Origin: Elmis aenea
Taxonomy: Eukaryota > Arthropoda > Insecta > Coleoptera > Elmidae
Reading direction: 5' to 3'
Assembly: GCA_947652605.1 (NCBI GenBank)
Contig: OX393577.1
Span: 20,649,466 to 20,713,465, forward strand
DNA: 64,000 nucleotides
Numbering within the stretch: position 1 is the stretch's first letter; each line of letters opens with the position of its first letter. Made by a program: the position numbers and the translations under genes. Shown piece after piece: positions 11,128 to 21,790 of the stretch. A model generated the notes under the pieces. That model saw only the letters and a program-made list of their open reading frames with translations, did not search any database and was not told the origin of the DNA.

Positions 11128-11921
11128 TGATACTGACTGACTACTTATTCATGTATAAAAAATTATGAATCATGATTCTAAAAGGATTCCAGAAATATTT
11201 TTCACAGTTTAAAATTCATTCGGCATAAAAATTAAATTCATGTAAGTATTTTAATGCATATACAATTCATTCATTAGCATAGAATGGTCTTGGAAGAAAT
11301 CAAATATTAAAATATTGAAGTGCTGTTTGTTATCAGTGATATATGCTTTGACGAAGGTGTGATGGTGTGAACGATCTCCGTTAACACTCGCAGCGAACAG
11401 CAACGCAATTTATAATTTTCCCCAAACACCGGCCAACTACCTTAGATTCGTAATAAAGATATCTCTTTGTACAAATTCAAAACTTCCTCTTTTTAACATA
11501 CTGCAAAAATTGCGGTACATTTTAGACATTGTGAGGCCTCAAAGGTTGTTTACCCAAGTTTCGTTTTGTGTTCTGTGTTTGTACTGCCTGTATTTCATGT
11601 ATTCAAATTTTTCTTTGTGTATACAGTAGCTAGTAAAATTTTTCTTTCTTTATTTGAGGCCATTGCTTACAATTTTTTTATTTAAAAAAAGTTTACTGAG
11701 TGGTATGTAAATATAACTTTGGTTAAAAAATCACTGATCCGTGCAAATAATAAAATGATTAAATTAAAAATAATACAGAAGTTCTTAGAATACATTAAAA
11801 TATCAATTAACTGATATTTAACAATAATGCACAAACATTTTATTAAATATGTGATTATTTTCTGCAATTCCAGTGCTTTGTTTTTGCATTACATCAATGT
11901 AGTCGAATCTTTTTAAGAGTC
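11128..11921. other. Unassigned sequence
   Basis: A slightly G+C-richer stretch at about 11340-11460 has no recognisable content. The rest is AT-rich, and overlapping open frames near 11682-12003 (-) carry no domain. Confidence 0.4.
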
Positions 11922-13411
11922 TACAGGGTGATTGAAATTCTAGTTTAAGCATGGGAATCTCGCTTATTATAATAGCTAGAGCATATAGGTCTAAATTCGG
12001 CAAAGTTGTAAAATTTTGTGCTTATTCATAATCCGAAGAGAAATTGGAAATATCTCAAACGGTATCCGAAAAAATTATGCAAAACCGGAAAATACGATTT
12101 TTGAAAATCGTCTATAACGTCTTTGGAGTATAAAATATTTCTAACGTGTAAAAAAACATTGCTTAAGCAACTTTTTAAGCCGCATCAGAAAGTAATCACT
12201 AATTTATTCTAGGTCGATTCGTTTTTGTTTTATGATAACGAATTTTATTTTTTCTTATGGGCGCAATTTCTGCTATTTACATAATCAAATAGCATTTATT
12301 TTACTGAATCCCTTGATATATTACACATGGTATTTTACTTCTTTAAAATTGTCAAATTAAAAATCAGGTAGGCCGGTCATTGTAGTTTACCTATGTTGCT
12401 TCCATGACAATCAATCAACAAACTAAAAGTTTTGAAAGTTTGTTACTTGTCATCGTAATGGATTCGTAAAAATGAACTTTAATAACGAAGAAAACGCGAT
12501 ATGAGGCGAATTATTTATACCGTTCTTTTAAGTTTTGTTATACGTTATCACATGCTTTAAACAAATTTACTTAAAATTCTGTTTAATGTAGTGTTTTTTC
12601 CGGATATGTTTGTAATAAAAATGTTTTCTTTTATATTGCCATCTGAAACTTTTCTGCCATATTTTGGACAAAAGCCCCATATTTTCCCAAGTTTCTGTCC
12701 TACGTACAAAAATATGTGTGCGAGGGTTGTCTTCTTTCTGGATATATTTCTGTATATCGTTGACCTGACAATATATTCCTATTCAATGAATAAAAAATTC
12801 GCAGCATATCGCGTTTTTCTTCGTTATTAAAGTTCATTATTACGAATTTATTAATGTGACAAGTAATAGACTTTCAAATCTTCTAGTTTGTTAAATTGTT
12901 GTCATGGAAACAACATAAAATACAATAACTGTACTAGTTGATTTATAATGGGTATTGATTAAAACCTTTTTTTTTTAACTTTTGCAATGAATAAAGAAGT
13001 AAAATACCATGTGTGACACATCAATAGATTCAGAAAAATAAATGCTATTTGATTATGTAAATAGCAACAATAGCGAACATAAGAAAAATTAAAGTTGGTT
13101 GTCATGAAACAAAAACGAATCGATCTAGAAAAAATTTGTGACCCCAATGCGATTCGGCTTAAAAAGTTGCTTAAGCAATGTTTTTACACATTTGAAATAT
13201 TTCAAACCACAAAGGAGTTATAGGCGATTTTCAAATATCGTATTTTTCGGTTGTTCTTAATTTGCTCGGCTACCGTTTGAGATATTTTTAATTTCTCTTT
13301 GAAATATTATTGAGCACGAAATTTAGCAACTTTGCCGAATTTAAACCTTTACTCTAGCTATTATAATAAGCGAGATTCCCATGCTTAAACTCAAAATTCA
13401 ATCACACTACC
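11922..13411. mobile_element. Foldback element 2 (TACAGGGTGATTG end)
   Basis: The element is about 1,490 bp. The left end is TACAGGGTGATTGAAATTC. The right end is eroded (ATTCAATCACACTACC instead of ATCACCCTGTA). CATGGGAATCTCGCTTATTA at 11950 returns inverted at about 13360, and GAAGAAAACGCGATATG near 12490 returns inverted near 12800, so the centre is near 12650. There is no transposase frame. Confidence 0.75.
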
Positions 13412-14689
13412 AATAGACAATTTGACAATTTCTTTTAGAACGAGATTAATATCAAACCAATTATTCGATTTTGAATCACTAGCAAGATCCACTTTATTTG
13501 TAAATCTCAAAAATTTGCTCAAATTTAACTCAAGTAGAAACAGTCCAAAAGGTTTTTTGTCCATCTTATAGAGCTTTAGTTGCACCAGTCGTAGAATACA
13601 CACTCTAAGTTTGAATGGAACGTTTAAAAATTTACAAAAAAATGAAGTTTAAAGTATAGTAATTCATATTTTTTAGATCAAATGTCTTACACATTTTATA
13701 ATTCACAATAGTCTCATGTTAAATAGAGCCTGATTTTTCTTAAACGAAACTTATGGAGGTGTACACAACAAAAGAGACCAGCGTATTGGTCACAGAAAAA
13801 ATGAACCTAGTCGGGGCTAAGCAAGCGAGCAAGCAACGTTTTGTAATCGGCAATCGCTACCCACACGAGAAGTAATAGAATAGAACTAGACAGAAAACCC
13901 GCTAGTACAAGGCTACAGACGAGGCTTCATCGCATGGCAACAGCCAACTAGGAAAGAGGTCGTAATAGAAATTTATGCTACCTCATTCTATGCAAAAAAA
14001 TGCAGTATGCAACTTATATGCCTACGTGCCCAACTTAATCTCCGAGCGGCTTGCAAAAGGCAGTAGCCGCTATAATTATATTTATATATTAGACGATTTA
14101 TTAAAAGTCTTACATAATGCATGTGGTTTTGTGCAAAATTAATGAAGCGTTATCGTTTAGCTTGCAAATAAAACTGCTCTAACGAACACCGAACCGAGGC
14201 TATTAATGTCGTTCGTGTTTTTTTACCTAAACAAATGCGTTCTAAAATTACACCACTACTAAATTTAATTTTTTGTTTTGTAAATTTCTATATGTTATTC
14301 CCACTTATCGTCATATCGTCGACCGATCTTGTGTTCGACTATAAATTTGTTGCATATTCGCGTCCGCGACCTTGACTTTCGGTGAGTCGAAACACTTATC
14401 GCCGGCTTGGAACGGTTTTATTGCAACTTTCTTACACTTTCCCATTTATAGACGTATAAAAAATCGACGTGACATACGTTTTAAATAATAAATACCTGCT
14501 TGGTCAACGTAGGCATTGAGCTCGACCACTTTTCGTACATTTTCTTGAATAAAAGTTTACACACATATTTCGTAGAATTTGGTGGAAAAGGAAAATGTTT
14601 GCGAAAACGATGTCTGAAATTATTATCATCATTACGTTTTGGGCTGCCTTTTTAGGCCCGTTACGTCGCTTATTGTGTTCCATATCTTA
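13412..14689. other. Unassigned, with a G+C-richer core
   Basis: From about 13790 to 14480 base composition is more balanced, with many CG dinucleotides and words such as GCATGGCAAC. This could be regulatory or an unrecognised exon. No long reading frame or transposon ends were found. Confidence 0.3.
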
Positions 14690-16615
14690 GATGGCCTCCC
14701 TATTTTTCGTTTGCCTCTTGGTTTATATTTGTATATATTTTTTGAATTCTGGTGTTGTCCATTTTGTTAGGGTGTTTTTTCCATGCACTTCTATGTTCTA
14801 TTATTTTTTCGTTAATGTTGTAGGTATATGTCAAATTCTTTACCTATTTCGCTGTTACGTTTTTTTATCTGACAGCCTTTTATCCCAATATTGATTTTAA
14901 AATCTCATTTAACTGCTTTGTATTCTGTTTTCTACTTTTTCTTTGTATAGTCCATGTTTCACTGCCATACAGTAGTGTTGGAGTAGACATGACCTTATAA
15001 AAATTTCATTATAGTGTATTTCTAATTCTTTCATTGATAAAGTTATATTTTTCAATTTCCTTTTCGATTTTAACATCTTTGTAGTGCAATGTGGCAGCCC
15101 AGGAATGTAATGTTGCTTACTTCTTCTATCGGTTTATCTCTAGGTATTGTTTTTGATCTTATTATTTCTTTACCTAAAAATGCCATTGTTTTTTTTAGGA
15201 GATATTGCTAGGTTATACATAGAGAAGGTTCGGTCTAGTTTATACTGGGTGCAAATGAAGTACACCCCCTTTTTTTTCTTTAGTTTTGATTTTAAATAAA
15301 TGAAATTTTAGACATATGATATGTGCAAAAAACCGGGCTTTTTAAGCCGTTGCACACATTTGTTTCACTTCCGGTTTCGCCGGAAATGACCCTAACTTTG
15401 TTATTTTAAATGGAACACCCTGTATATTTTTACATTTTTGGAAAGAGGAAGCGATTTTAGATACAAATGCACTATTTTGGTTAATTTTTATAACCTCAAA
15501 ATTTTTTTAAAACAAAATTTAGTTTTATATTAAGGGTGCCATGACCTGCACAAATAAATTTTTATTATGTCACCAATTAATTGTCCAAAAAACGTTTTTG
15601 TAAATTTTAAATGACATTTAGGTTACTTTAATCGGCTTTGAAGGTTGTGGAATCGGTTTTTTTGACAAAAAGTAAATTTTTTTAAATGGAACTATGCTGG
15701 TACTAGCGGTTATTTAAATAGAGCATCTTCTAACGAATCCATCGATACCAATAATTTTTATTAAGAGTCTACTTTAAAAATTTCAAATTATTGTGAAAAT
15801 TTATTAAGAAATCCTTTTAATGGCAGTAATCTAATTAATTATGTTAAAATGATTACCAACATTTTTGGACTTTTTAATTAAATGACTATAGTAGTTAAAC
15901 ATGAAACAACAATCATTTGTCTTGTTTTGGTTATGCACAGTATACTGCGATTAACAGGACCTTAATAAATTTTTACAATAATTTGAAGTTTTTGAAGCAG
16001 AATCATAATAAAAATACAATTTATTGGTATCCATGGATTTGTTAGAAGATGCTCCATTTAAATAACCGCTAGTACCAGCATGGTTCCATTTAAAAAAATC
16101 TACTTTTTGTCAAAAAATCGATTCCACAACCTTCAAAGCCGATTAAAGTAACCGAAATGTAATTTAAAATTTACAAAAACGTTTTTTGGACAATTGTTGA
16201 CATAATAAAAATTAATTTGTGCAGGTCATGGCACCCTTAATATAAAACTAAATTTTGTTTTAAAAAAATTTTGAGGTTATAAAAATTAACCAAAATAGTG
16301 CATTTGTATCCAAAATCGCTTCCTCTTTCCAAAAATGTAAAAATATACAGGGTGTTCTATTTAAAATAACAAAGTTGGGGTCATTTCCGGCGAAACCGGA
16401 AGTGGAACAAATGTGTGCAACGGCTCAAAAAGCCAGTTTTTTGCACATATCATATGTCTAAATTTTCATTTATCTAAAATCAAAACTAAAAAAAAAAGGG
16501 GGTGTACCACAGTTCATTTACACCCGGTATAGTCCCAGTTGCAAACTGTTTTCCGAATCTGCCACCAATACTTGGTCGTCCGCGAATAACATTGTAGAGA
16601 TAAGTGTACCTATTA
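14690..16615 (-). pseudogene. RTE-like reverse transcriptase remnant, split by foldback 3
   Basis: The minus strand from 16615 reads STMLFADDQVLVADSENSLQ, which contains the (F/Y)ADD catalytic motif of non-LTR reverse transcriptase. The frame is then cut by the foldback at 15245-16527. From 15235 down it resumes with an AFLGKEIIRSKT-like stretch, then a segment like the family's FKYLGC, then NFYKVMSTPTLLYGSETWTI, which matches the FYK.M..P.LLYGSE.W motif after the RT thumb. Multiple stops and frameshifts are present. Only the RT catalytic and thumb region survives. Confidence 0.7.
15245..16527. mobile_element. Foldback element 3 (TATA target duplication)
   Basis: The element is 1,283 bp, from CTGGGTGCAAATGAA to TTCATTTACACCCGG, with TATA directly on both sides (15241-15244 and 16528-16531). 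The halves are inverted copies: CCGGTTTCGCCGGAAATGAC near 15370 returns near 16380 as its complement, and the centre is near 15890. Each arm contains an internal TACAGGGTGTTC-type terminus (near 15410 and 16350), so a shorter foldback may be embedded. It interrupts the minus-strand RT remnant, which gives an independent boundary check. Confidence 0.85.
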
Positions 16616-17838
16616 GGTATATCTCTGTTGCAGTTAATCGCAGAAACAAAAAAGAGACGTTGAGGAACATGCGATTTAATAAAATATATAGTGGAGTTGC
16701 CCTGAAATCATTATAATATGGAAAAAATTTAGTTGATCTATTAGTGATTCATTTAGATATGTAAGGTCTGAACAATTAGCCCTCGTATTTATTCCATTCA
16801 TCTTCAAATTAAGTTCCTATAAAATTTCCAGCTTCGATTACTTTTGTGTATGTATTTCTTAAAAGGTAAAAATGCATTGCTCTAAACATTTTCAGAAAAT
16901 AAAAAGACCATAGCAAAATTTTTGCCAGAATAAAATGCAAGGGTACCTATAGTATGCACTTTTTTTATAAATTTTGAATAGTTGTAGAAAGTTTTTTAGG
17001 CCGTTATTAAGCAAACTAAAGAAAAAAATGCATTGCTAAGGATTCTTTATACTTTTTCAGAAAGTGTAAAGACTGTAGCAAAATTTCTAATTTAAAATTA
17101 TTTTTATTCCTCCAAAATGCAGGATTTAATTTTTTGTTAAAGTCATACAGTCAATTAAAAAATGCAGAATTTTCAACCATCGCTTGTTTGTTTGTTTTTA
17201 ATATCATCGGTTGAGCTCTTTGTATCACATTTTATTTATTTTAATAATCAGCTAAACAAGTACACATGAATATTACTTTGTTTTCAAAGTAGGTTTTTGT
17301 TTCTCTTTTTTTACTGACACGACTCTTATTATCTTGGCATTGCCCATTTAACACGATGTGCTTATATACAACAAAAGATAAGTAATTTGCTCTCCTAACG
17401 ACAAAGACACAGTTGTTTGGAAATGTCACAGCCAATTATTGTCGTTTGAAAAATTTTGTATTATTATATAATTTTTGACAAATAACGTAAGTCAGTTGTT
17501 TGCGTCTCTACAATTAATACTTTAAAGTTGTATTTTAAATGTACACTTCAAATGATAAACAAACTTAAATGTATTTATTTGCTCGCTTACGATGAGAACA
17601 ATTATTGTTTTGATGGTAAATAATCGTATAATGGCGTATAAAGTACGTGAGGATTTTTTCTGTAATCTTTTTGTCCGTGAAAGAAGGAATTTTAGGTAAA
17701 TTGCTCGAAGCGAATCCCTCGAATGTAAATTGCTCGAAGTACAAGATCCTCGAAAAAGGAATTGCTCGAAATACAATTTGCTCGAGAAAAAAATAATCAA
17801 AGATATGATTATTAATATACTTTTTATAATTCATGCTA
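16616..17838. repeat. Mostly unassigned; short direct repeats
   Basis: AAAAATGCATTGCT followed by a cagaaa...aaaga(c)(c/t)(a/g)TAGCAAAATTT block occurs at about 16867-16942 and again at about 17025-17127, spaced about 160 bp. At 17701-17787, TTGCTCGAA and CCTCGAA words alternate every 14-18 bp. The open frames at 17522-17864 (-) lie across this array and are not genes. Confidence 0.5.
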
Positions 17839-18100
17839 TACAGGGTGTCCCAGTTATCGTCCACAGCATGGGTATCTCGTAAACGGTAAGAGATACAGAC
17901 TTGGTAAAATGGGTCAAAAAAATCTATAATCTAAAAGCAACTATTTTATGAAAAAAAGATTGAACAAAAATATTTCTGCGCTATTCATAAAAAACAAAAA
18001 ACAAAAATTAGCAAATTATTTTTTAAAATAAATCATTTTTGATTCTAACGTATTAATACAATTTCATAACAAAGGTGATGAACATGTCATAATAGATCCA
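17839..18100 (+). mobile_element. Single TACAGGGTGTCCCAG terminus
   Basis: The end motif TACAGGGTGTCCCAGTTATC is followed by GGTATCTCGTAAACGGTAAG, the same layout as the terminus at 62996. No matching inverted end was found before the MITE at 18104, so this is a truncated or disrupted member of the foldback group. Confidence 0.5.
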
Positions 18101-18103
18101 TTA

Positions 18104-19034
18104 AGGTGGCCATACGCGTTGCGGTATACCTGTCAGGTTTGCCTGGTTGCAGGTATACCGGAGCGTGTGTGTACCACAACTGCACAGGCAATGTTACCTG
18201 TTCAGGTGACCGGAGAAGAATCGAAATTCGATTCTTTCTACCTGCGCCAGACTACAAACCGGAACGTGTGTGCCGCTCGCCTGCACAGGTCTCAGTTGTC
18301 CTGCGTGTGCGAGAGAATGAGATAGATATTCTATGCAGTATGCCAATGGTTTCTAACCTTTTTGTACCTCCGCCCCCCTTTTTCATAATTTTTTTTGCGC
18401 CCCCCTCACTTTTCGTTACAATCTAATTTCATAAATACTGTCCTGATAAATAAGAATTACTTAATATTTAATGGACTACAAAACAATACACCATATTTTG
18501 TATAAAGTTCTTTTTGTTTTTTTTGTATTCAAAAATGATATTTTGGTAACAGCTACGCTTTCCCCTTGCAATAGTCTCGCGTCCCCCTAGGGGGTGCGCC
18601 CCACAGGTTGGAAACCACTGCAGTATGCGGTGGTGCTAAATTTTGTTTAGAAATGGCTAAAAAATAAATTGTAAACCTAACACTATTATTGAAGAGTTCA
18701 TTGAAATATTTAAATTGATACGTAAGAAATTACGATAGTCTTTAGGTTCTAAGTAATATTCTTAATTCTTGTAAAAAGTTAATATGACTGTACTTTTCAA
18801 AAGCCACTCTACGCAATTTTTCGCGTTTTTTTGTTAGTTGTTTTTTTACAGGATTTCATCGCGAGTAAAAATCCTATCACCGTCACCGCGTCATCTTGTG
18901 TCGATGCCATGGTCAACTGAAAACCTCTACGGTTTACCGTAGCGTGTGTAGAGTCAAAACTGTTCAGGTAAACCTGAACATTTTTTATTATTCAGGCAAA
19001 CCTGACAGGTATACCGCAACGTGTATGGCCACCC
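18104..19034 (+). mobile_element. Harbinger-like MITE with TTA duplication
   Basis: Long inverted ends run AGGTGGCCATACGCGTTGCG on the left and GGGTGGCCATACACGTTGCG (complement) on the right, continuing as GTATACCTGTCAGGTTTGCC. TTA flanks both sides (18101-18103 and 19035-19037), the 3-bp target typical of PIF/Harbinger elements. There is no transposase. The 18106-18426 open frame lies inside the TIR and a nested element. Without the nested insert the element is about 650 bp. Confidence 0.75.
18344..18620 (+). mobile_element. hAT MITE nested in the Harbinger-like MITE
   Basis: The 277-bp element has ends CAATGGTTTCTAACC and GGTTGGAAACCACTG, a hAT-type CAGTGGTT terminus. The flanking 8-bp duplication CAGTATGC is exact (18336-18343 and 18621-18628). 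C-rich blocks near both ends (cctccgccccc, tccccctagggggtg) are characteristic of this group. An inverted relative lies at 31315-31521. Confidence 0.9.
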
Positions 19035-19108
19035 TTAGACACAATTACTTTTTGAGGAACTTGGGAGTAATTTGAGAAATAAAAACAGCGGGGCATAAGA
19101 AAAGGGTT

Positions 19109-19168
19109 ACGGTGCAGTTGAAAGTCTCACGGTGCAGTTGAAAGTCTCACGGTGCAGTTGAAAGTCTC
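19109..19168 (+). repeat. Exact 20-bp tandem repeat, three units
   Basis: ACGGTGCAGTTGAAAGTCTC is repeated three times without a mismatch, which suggests recent expansion. Confidence 0.95.
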
Positions 19169-19394
19169 ACAACCTGTGTGATAATATGTTAGAACCGGAT
19201 TAACATTATCCCAAATAACCAAATTCGAGCAATTGATATTCGAGGAATTTACCGGTTACCAAAGGAGGAGGGTCTCCTTAATTCTACCCTTCTGCACCTT
19301 TTTTTTTTTCGTTTTTGGTTGGACCTCATTTTGTTTGGAAAGTTTTAGTGCAATATATAAGTTTGATATCTTGTAACTTTTTGCGCGAAGCAAA

Positions 19395-19625
19395 CTCTAC
19401 TATTTCCAGAGAGCCAAATTTTTCAAATTCTTCCTTATAGCTTTTGCTCAAGTGTACGGAAAACCATCTTCTGTTTTACATCATTGAGATCTTTAGCACT
19501 CATTGCTTTTGTAACTCTTTCTTGCCACGTTTTCTTGGTTTTTCTTCGGTTTTCTAGCGTCTATTTCAACATCTTCTTAGGTAACCATTTATTCTTCATT
19601 CTTTGCACATGGCCATATCGCACTA
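19395..19625 (-). pseudogene. RTE-like LINE C-terminal fragment
   Basis: On the minus strand from 19625 the reading is RYGHVQRMKNKWLPKKMLK, stop, TLENRRKTKKTWQERVTKAM, then SAKDLNDVKQ. The family pattern is WYGHVQRM...R.P.....W.P..RR.RGRP...W..G...AM..RDL. It contains stops and ends abruptly. It is a C-terminal piece only, with no RT core. Confidence 0.65.
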
Positions 19626-20464
19626 GTTGTTTCGCTTCTACTTTTTTATTCATTGTTTCTTTTATCTCCCCCATCATAATTATTACATATTATCTATTAA
19701 ATATAATATTTAGTCACCAATTTAACAGATTATTCGTTCTTTACTGATTTAAAATATTGTTTACGAGTTTTCGAATTCGCGCGAAAGGTTAATGGTCTGT
19801 AAAACTAGATTCTTATTGAACTAAAACAGGTAACTAAGTAACCTTGTGATGTTGCATAAGAACATTCTATTAAATCGTTTCACTTTGCAATCTTGTTATT
19901 TGTTGGATGTGTGCTTGCATTGAAAACAGCATTAAAATACATTGTTGCATGTTGTTACAAAACACGCGAAAGCAGCAATATTACCGAGTTCGTCATTGTT
20001 GGCCAATCAAATATACAAAAATAACGAGCGACTATGTTAAAACTAGCCGAGAAAAGTGCAAAAATTGTTATTTATGCTTGTGGTATGCAGCAAATAACAA
20101 ATGTTCATGATGTGCTCAAGGAAATAAAAGATTCATCGCAGCGTTAAATATTTTTTTTAAATAGTTGCGGTAGTGGTTGATGCAACTTTGTTATTTTAGT
20201 ATTCCTATGATTTTTAAGAGCAGATAAGTACAAACTGTACGGTTTCATGTGGTAAAATAGTAAATGCAGGAACACTGACTTATAAGTATAAATTGTCGAC
20301 CTTTGTAGATGTATTTTGATAGTTTCGAGTTTGAAGAGACTTGGTAGAGCGAAGAAGAATCTCTGTCTGATAAACATTTAGTTATTTAGTTGGAACGTCT
20401 GATAAAGAATTTTTTTAAATAAAAAATATTTACTGACCAGGGCCCTGGTGTAAAAAAAATATTT
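19626..20464. other. Unassigned sequence
   Basis: Open frames at 19907-20110 and 20144-20377 (-) have no domains. A perfect 12-bp palindrome CCAGGGCCCTGG lies at 20437-20448. No elements were resolved. Confidence 0.4.
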
Positions 20465-20985
20465 TTATTTTAAATTGTCTCCTCTTGTACCTTTCGGTGT
20501 TTTCCTAGCTCTTGATTATGTTTCTCCATCTTTGTCCATTGTTAGCTAACTGTGGCATACCTCACCAGCTGGCTTGTTCTAGTCTATGTCTCCCTTCGTT
20601 TCCCATTTTATTCCTGCTCTTCCTCTACTTCTTTTTCCTGCAAACTTCGTTTTCCATTCCATTTTTTGCGTACCTGCTTTATGGCATGCGTAGTAGATGT
20701 TCCAGCCATCTTATTTGGTGTGTCTCCACCTTTTTTTGTATGTCTTTCACTCCTGGGCTTTTTCTGAATTTATTGTTGCATATTTTTTATCAATTAATCT
20801 ACATTCTTATATTCTGCTTGAAAATGTCATCTTCTGCGTGTCTGTATCCTTTGTGTTTGCTTCTGTTAGTGCCTAAGTTTTTAAAGTATAAGTGAGAATT
20901 GGCACGTACACTGCATTATTAAATACCGGCGTTTTAGTTTCTTTCGAGATCTCTTTCCTAATTATCAAGCATTATGGAACAACAA
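20465..20985 (-). pseudogene. RTE-like LINE 3' remnant
   Basis: The minus strand shows a degraded version of the reading in the remnant at 47232-47815: NAVYVPILTY, then ECRLIDK near 20800, then the YYACHKAGTQKMEWK region and KRSRGRAGIKWE. Its 3' end carries CGAAAGGTACAAGAGG (complement of 20484-20500), also found at 39500, so these pieces share a 3' terminus. The plus-strand frames at 20512-20895 and 20552-20767 are shadows of this. Many stops are present. Confidence 0.65.
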
Positions 20986-21540
20986 AATAACTTTAAAATC
21001 GTATAGTATGGGACATTAATTGGAATAAGATTTGTATTTATTGTGGTATGATTAAATTTAACATTTCTTCATCCCACTTTAAACATGTATTCGAAAAACA
21101 AAATGTTATAGTAGGATCCTGCCAGTTTGTACAAGTTCTTGGTAGTTTTGCATCTTAACAAGATTAATCTAATCGTAAAAACTGCAGTAAACTTAAAAAT
21201 TAATTTAGAAATTCGTGTTTATTTCAAAAAAGTTAAAAACCCAATTAAGCTTCTGCAAGGTTGCGTTTTTATCTCGTATCCAACCAATTATAACAGGTGT
21301 GATAGGCAAAAAAACACTCAGTAAAATATAATGAATGATGAATTAAAATTTTTAGCGAGCCATATTTTAAAATGTTTTGAACGCTAGCAAACGATAAAGC
21401 TTTTGTATCGTTCTTATATAATCGATTGTTAAAGGCAAAAACGCTAGTAAAATAGAAAATTTATACAGCAAGCCGCTATAAAAGCAAAAAGCAGTCTAAG
21501 CGTCGACTACAAAAATAAACTTTATAGCATATGCAATTTG
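20986..21540. other. Unassigned sequence
   Basis: AT-rich, without recognised features. The small frame at 21127-21324 has no domain. Confidence 0.4.
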
Positions 21541-21790
21541 CATCATCAAACTCGTTTCTAATGCTGAATTCGTAGGTCGTTGATAGGTACATCGGTTAGC
21601 CACGTGTAGCAGACAGGTCCGCACCAAGGTAAACCGGTGCTATGGACGCATCCACCAAGCAAGTTCTGACCCGATTCGCGATCCCGCAGGTTCAAGACAC
21701 CAGCGGACGATTGCACACTTTGTATATTACTTGCCTTGTTAGAAAACTGAATACGGTTCAACTCTATCGATGTTAGAGAGCAGATGCATC
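21541..21790. other. Isolated G+C-richer island
   Basis: About 250 bp of balanced composition stands out from AT-rich surroundings. The minus strand is open at 21558-21761 (67 codons, containing SSAGVLNLRDRESGQNLLGG). On the plus strand CCAAGGTAAAC at about 21627 resembles a splice donor. It could be an exon, a conserved element or a transposon scrap. I recognise no family. Confidence 0.3.

Noticed and set aside
18106..18426. Open frames of 106 and 68 codons on the plus strand
   Set aside because: They lie across the TIR of a Harbinger-like MITE and run into a nested hAT MITE; coding by chance.
20437..20448. Perfect palindrome CCAGGGCCCTGG, possibly a hAT excision footprint
   Set aside because: Short palindromes arise by chance and there is no empty-site comparison.
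20512..20895. 127-codon plus-strand frame rich in Leu, Phe and Ser
   Set aside because: Antisense of an RTE-like remnant read on the minus strand; its hydrophobic look is an artefact.
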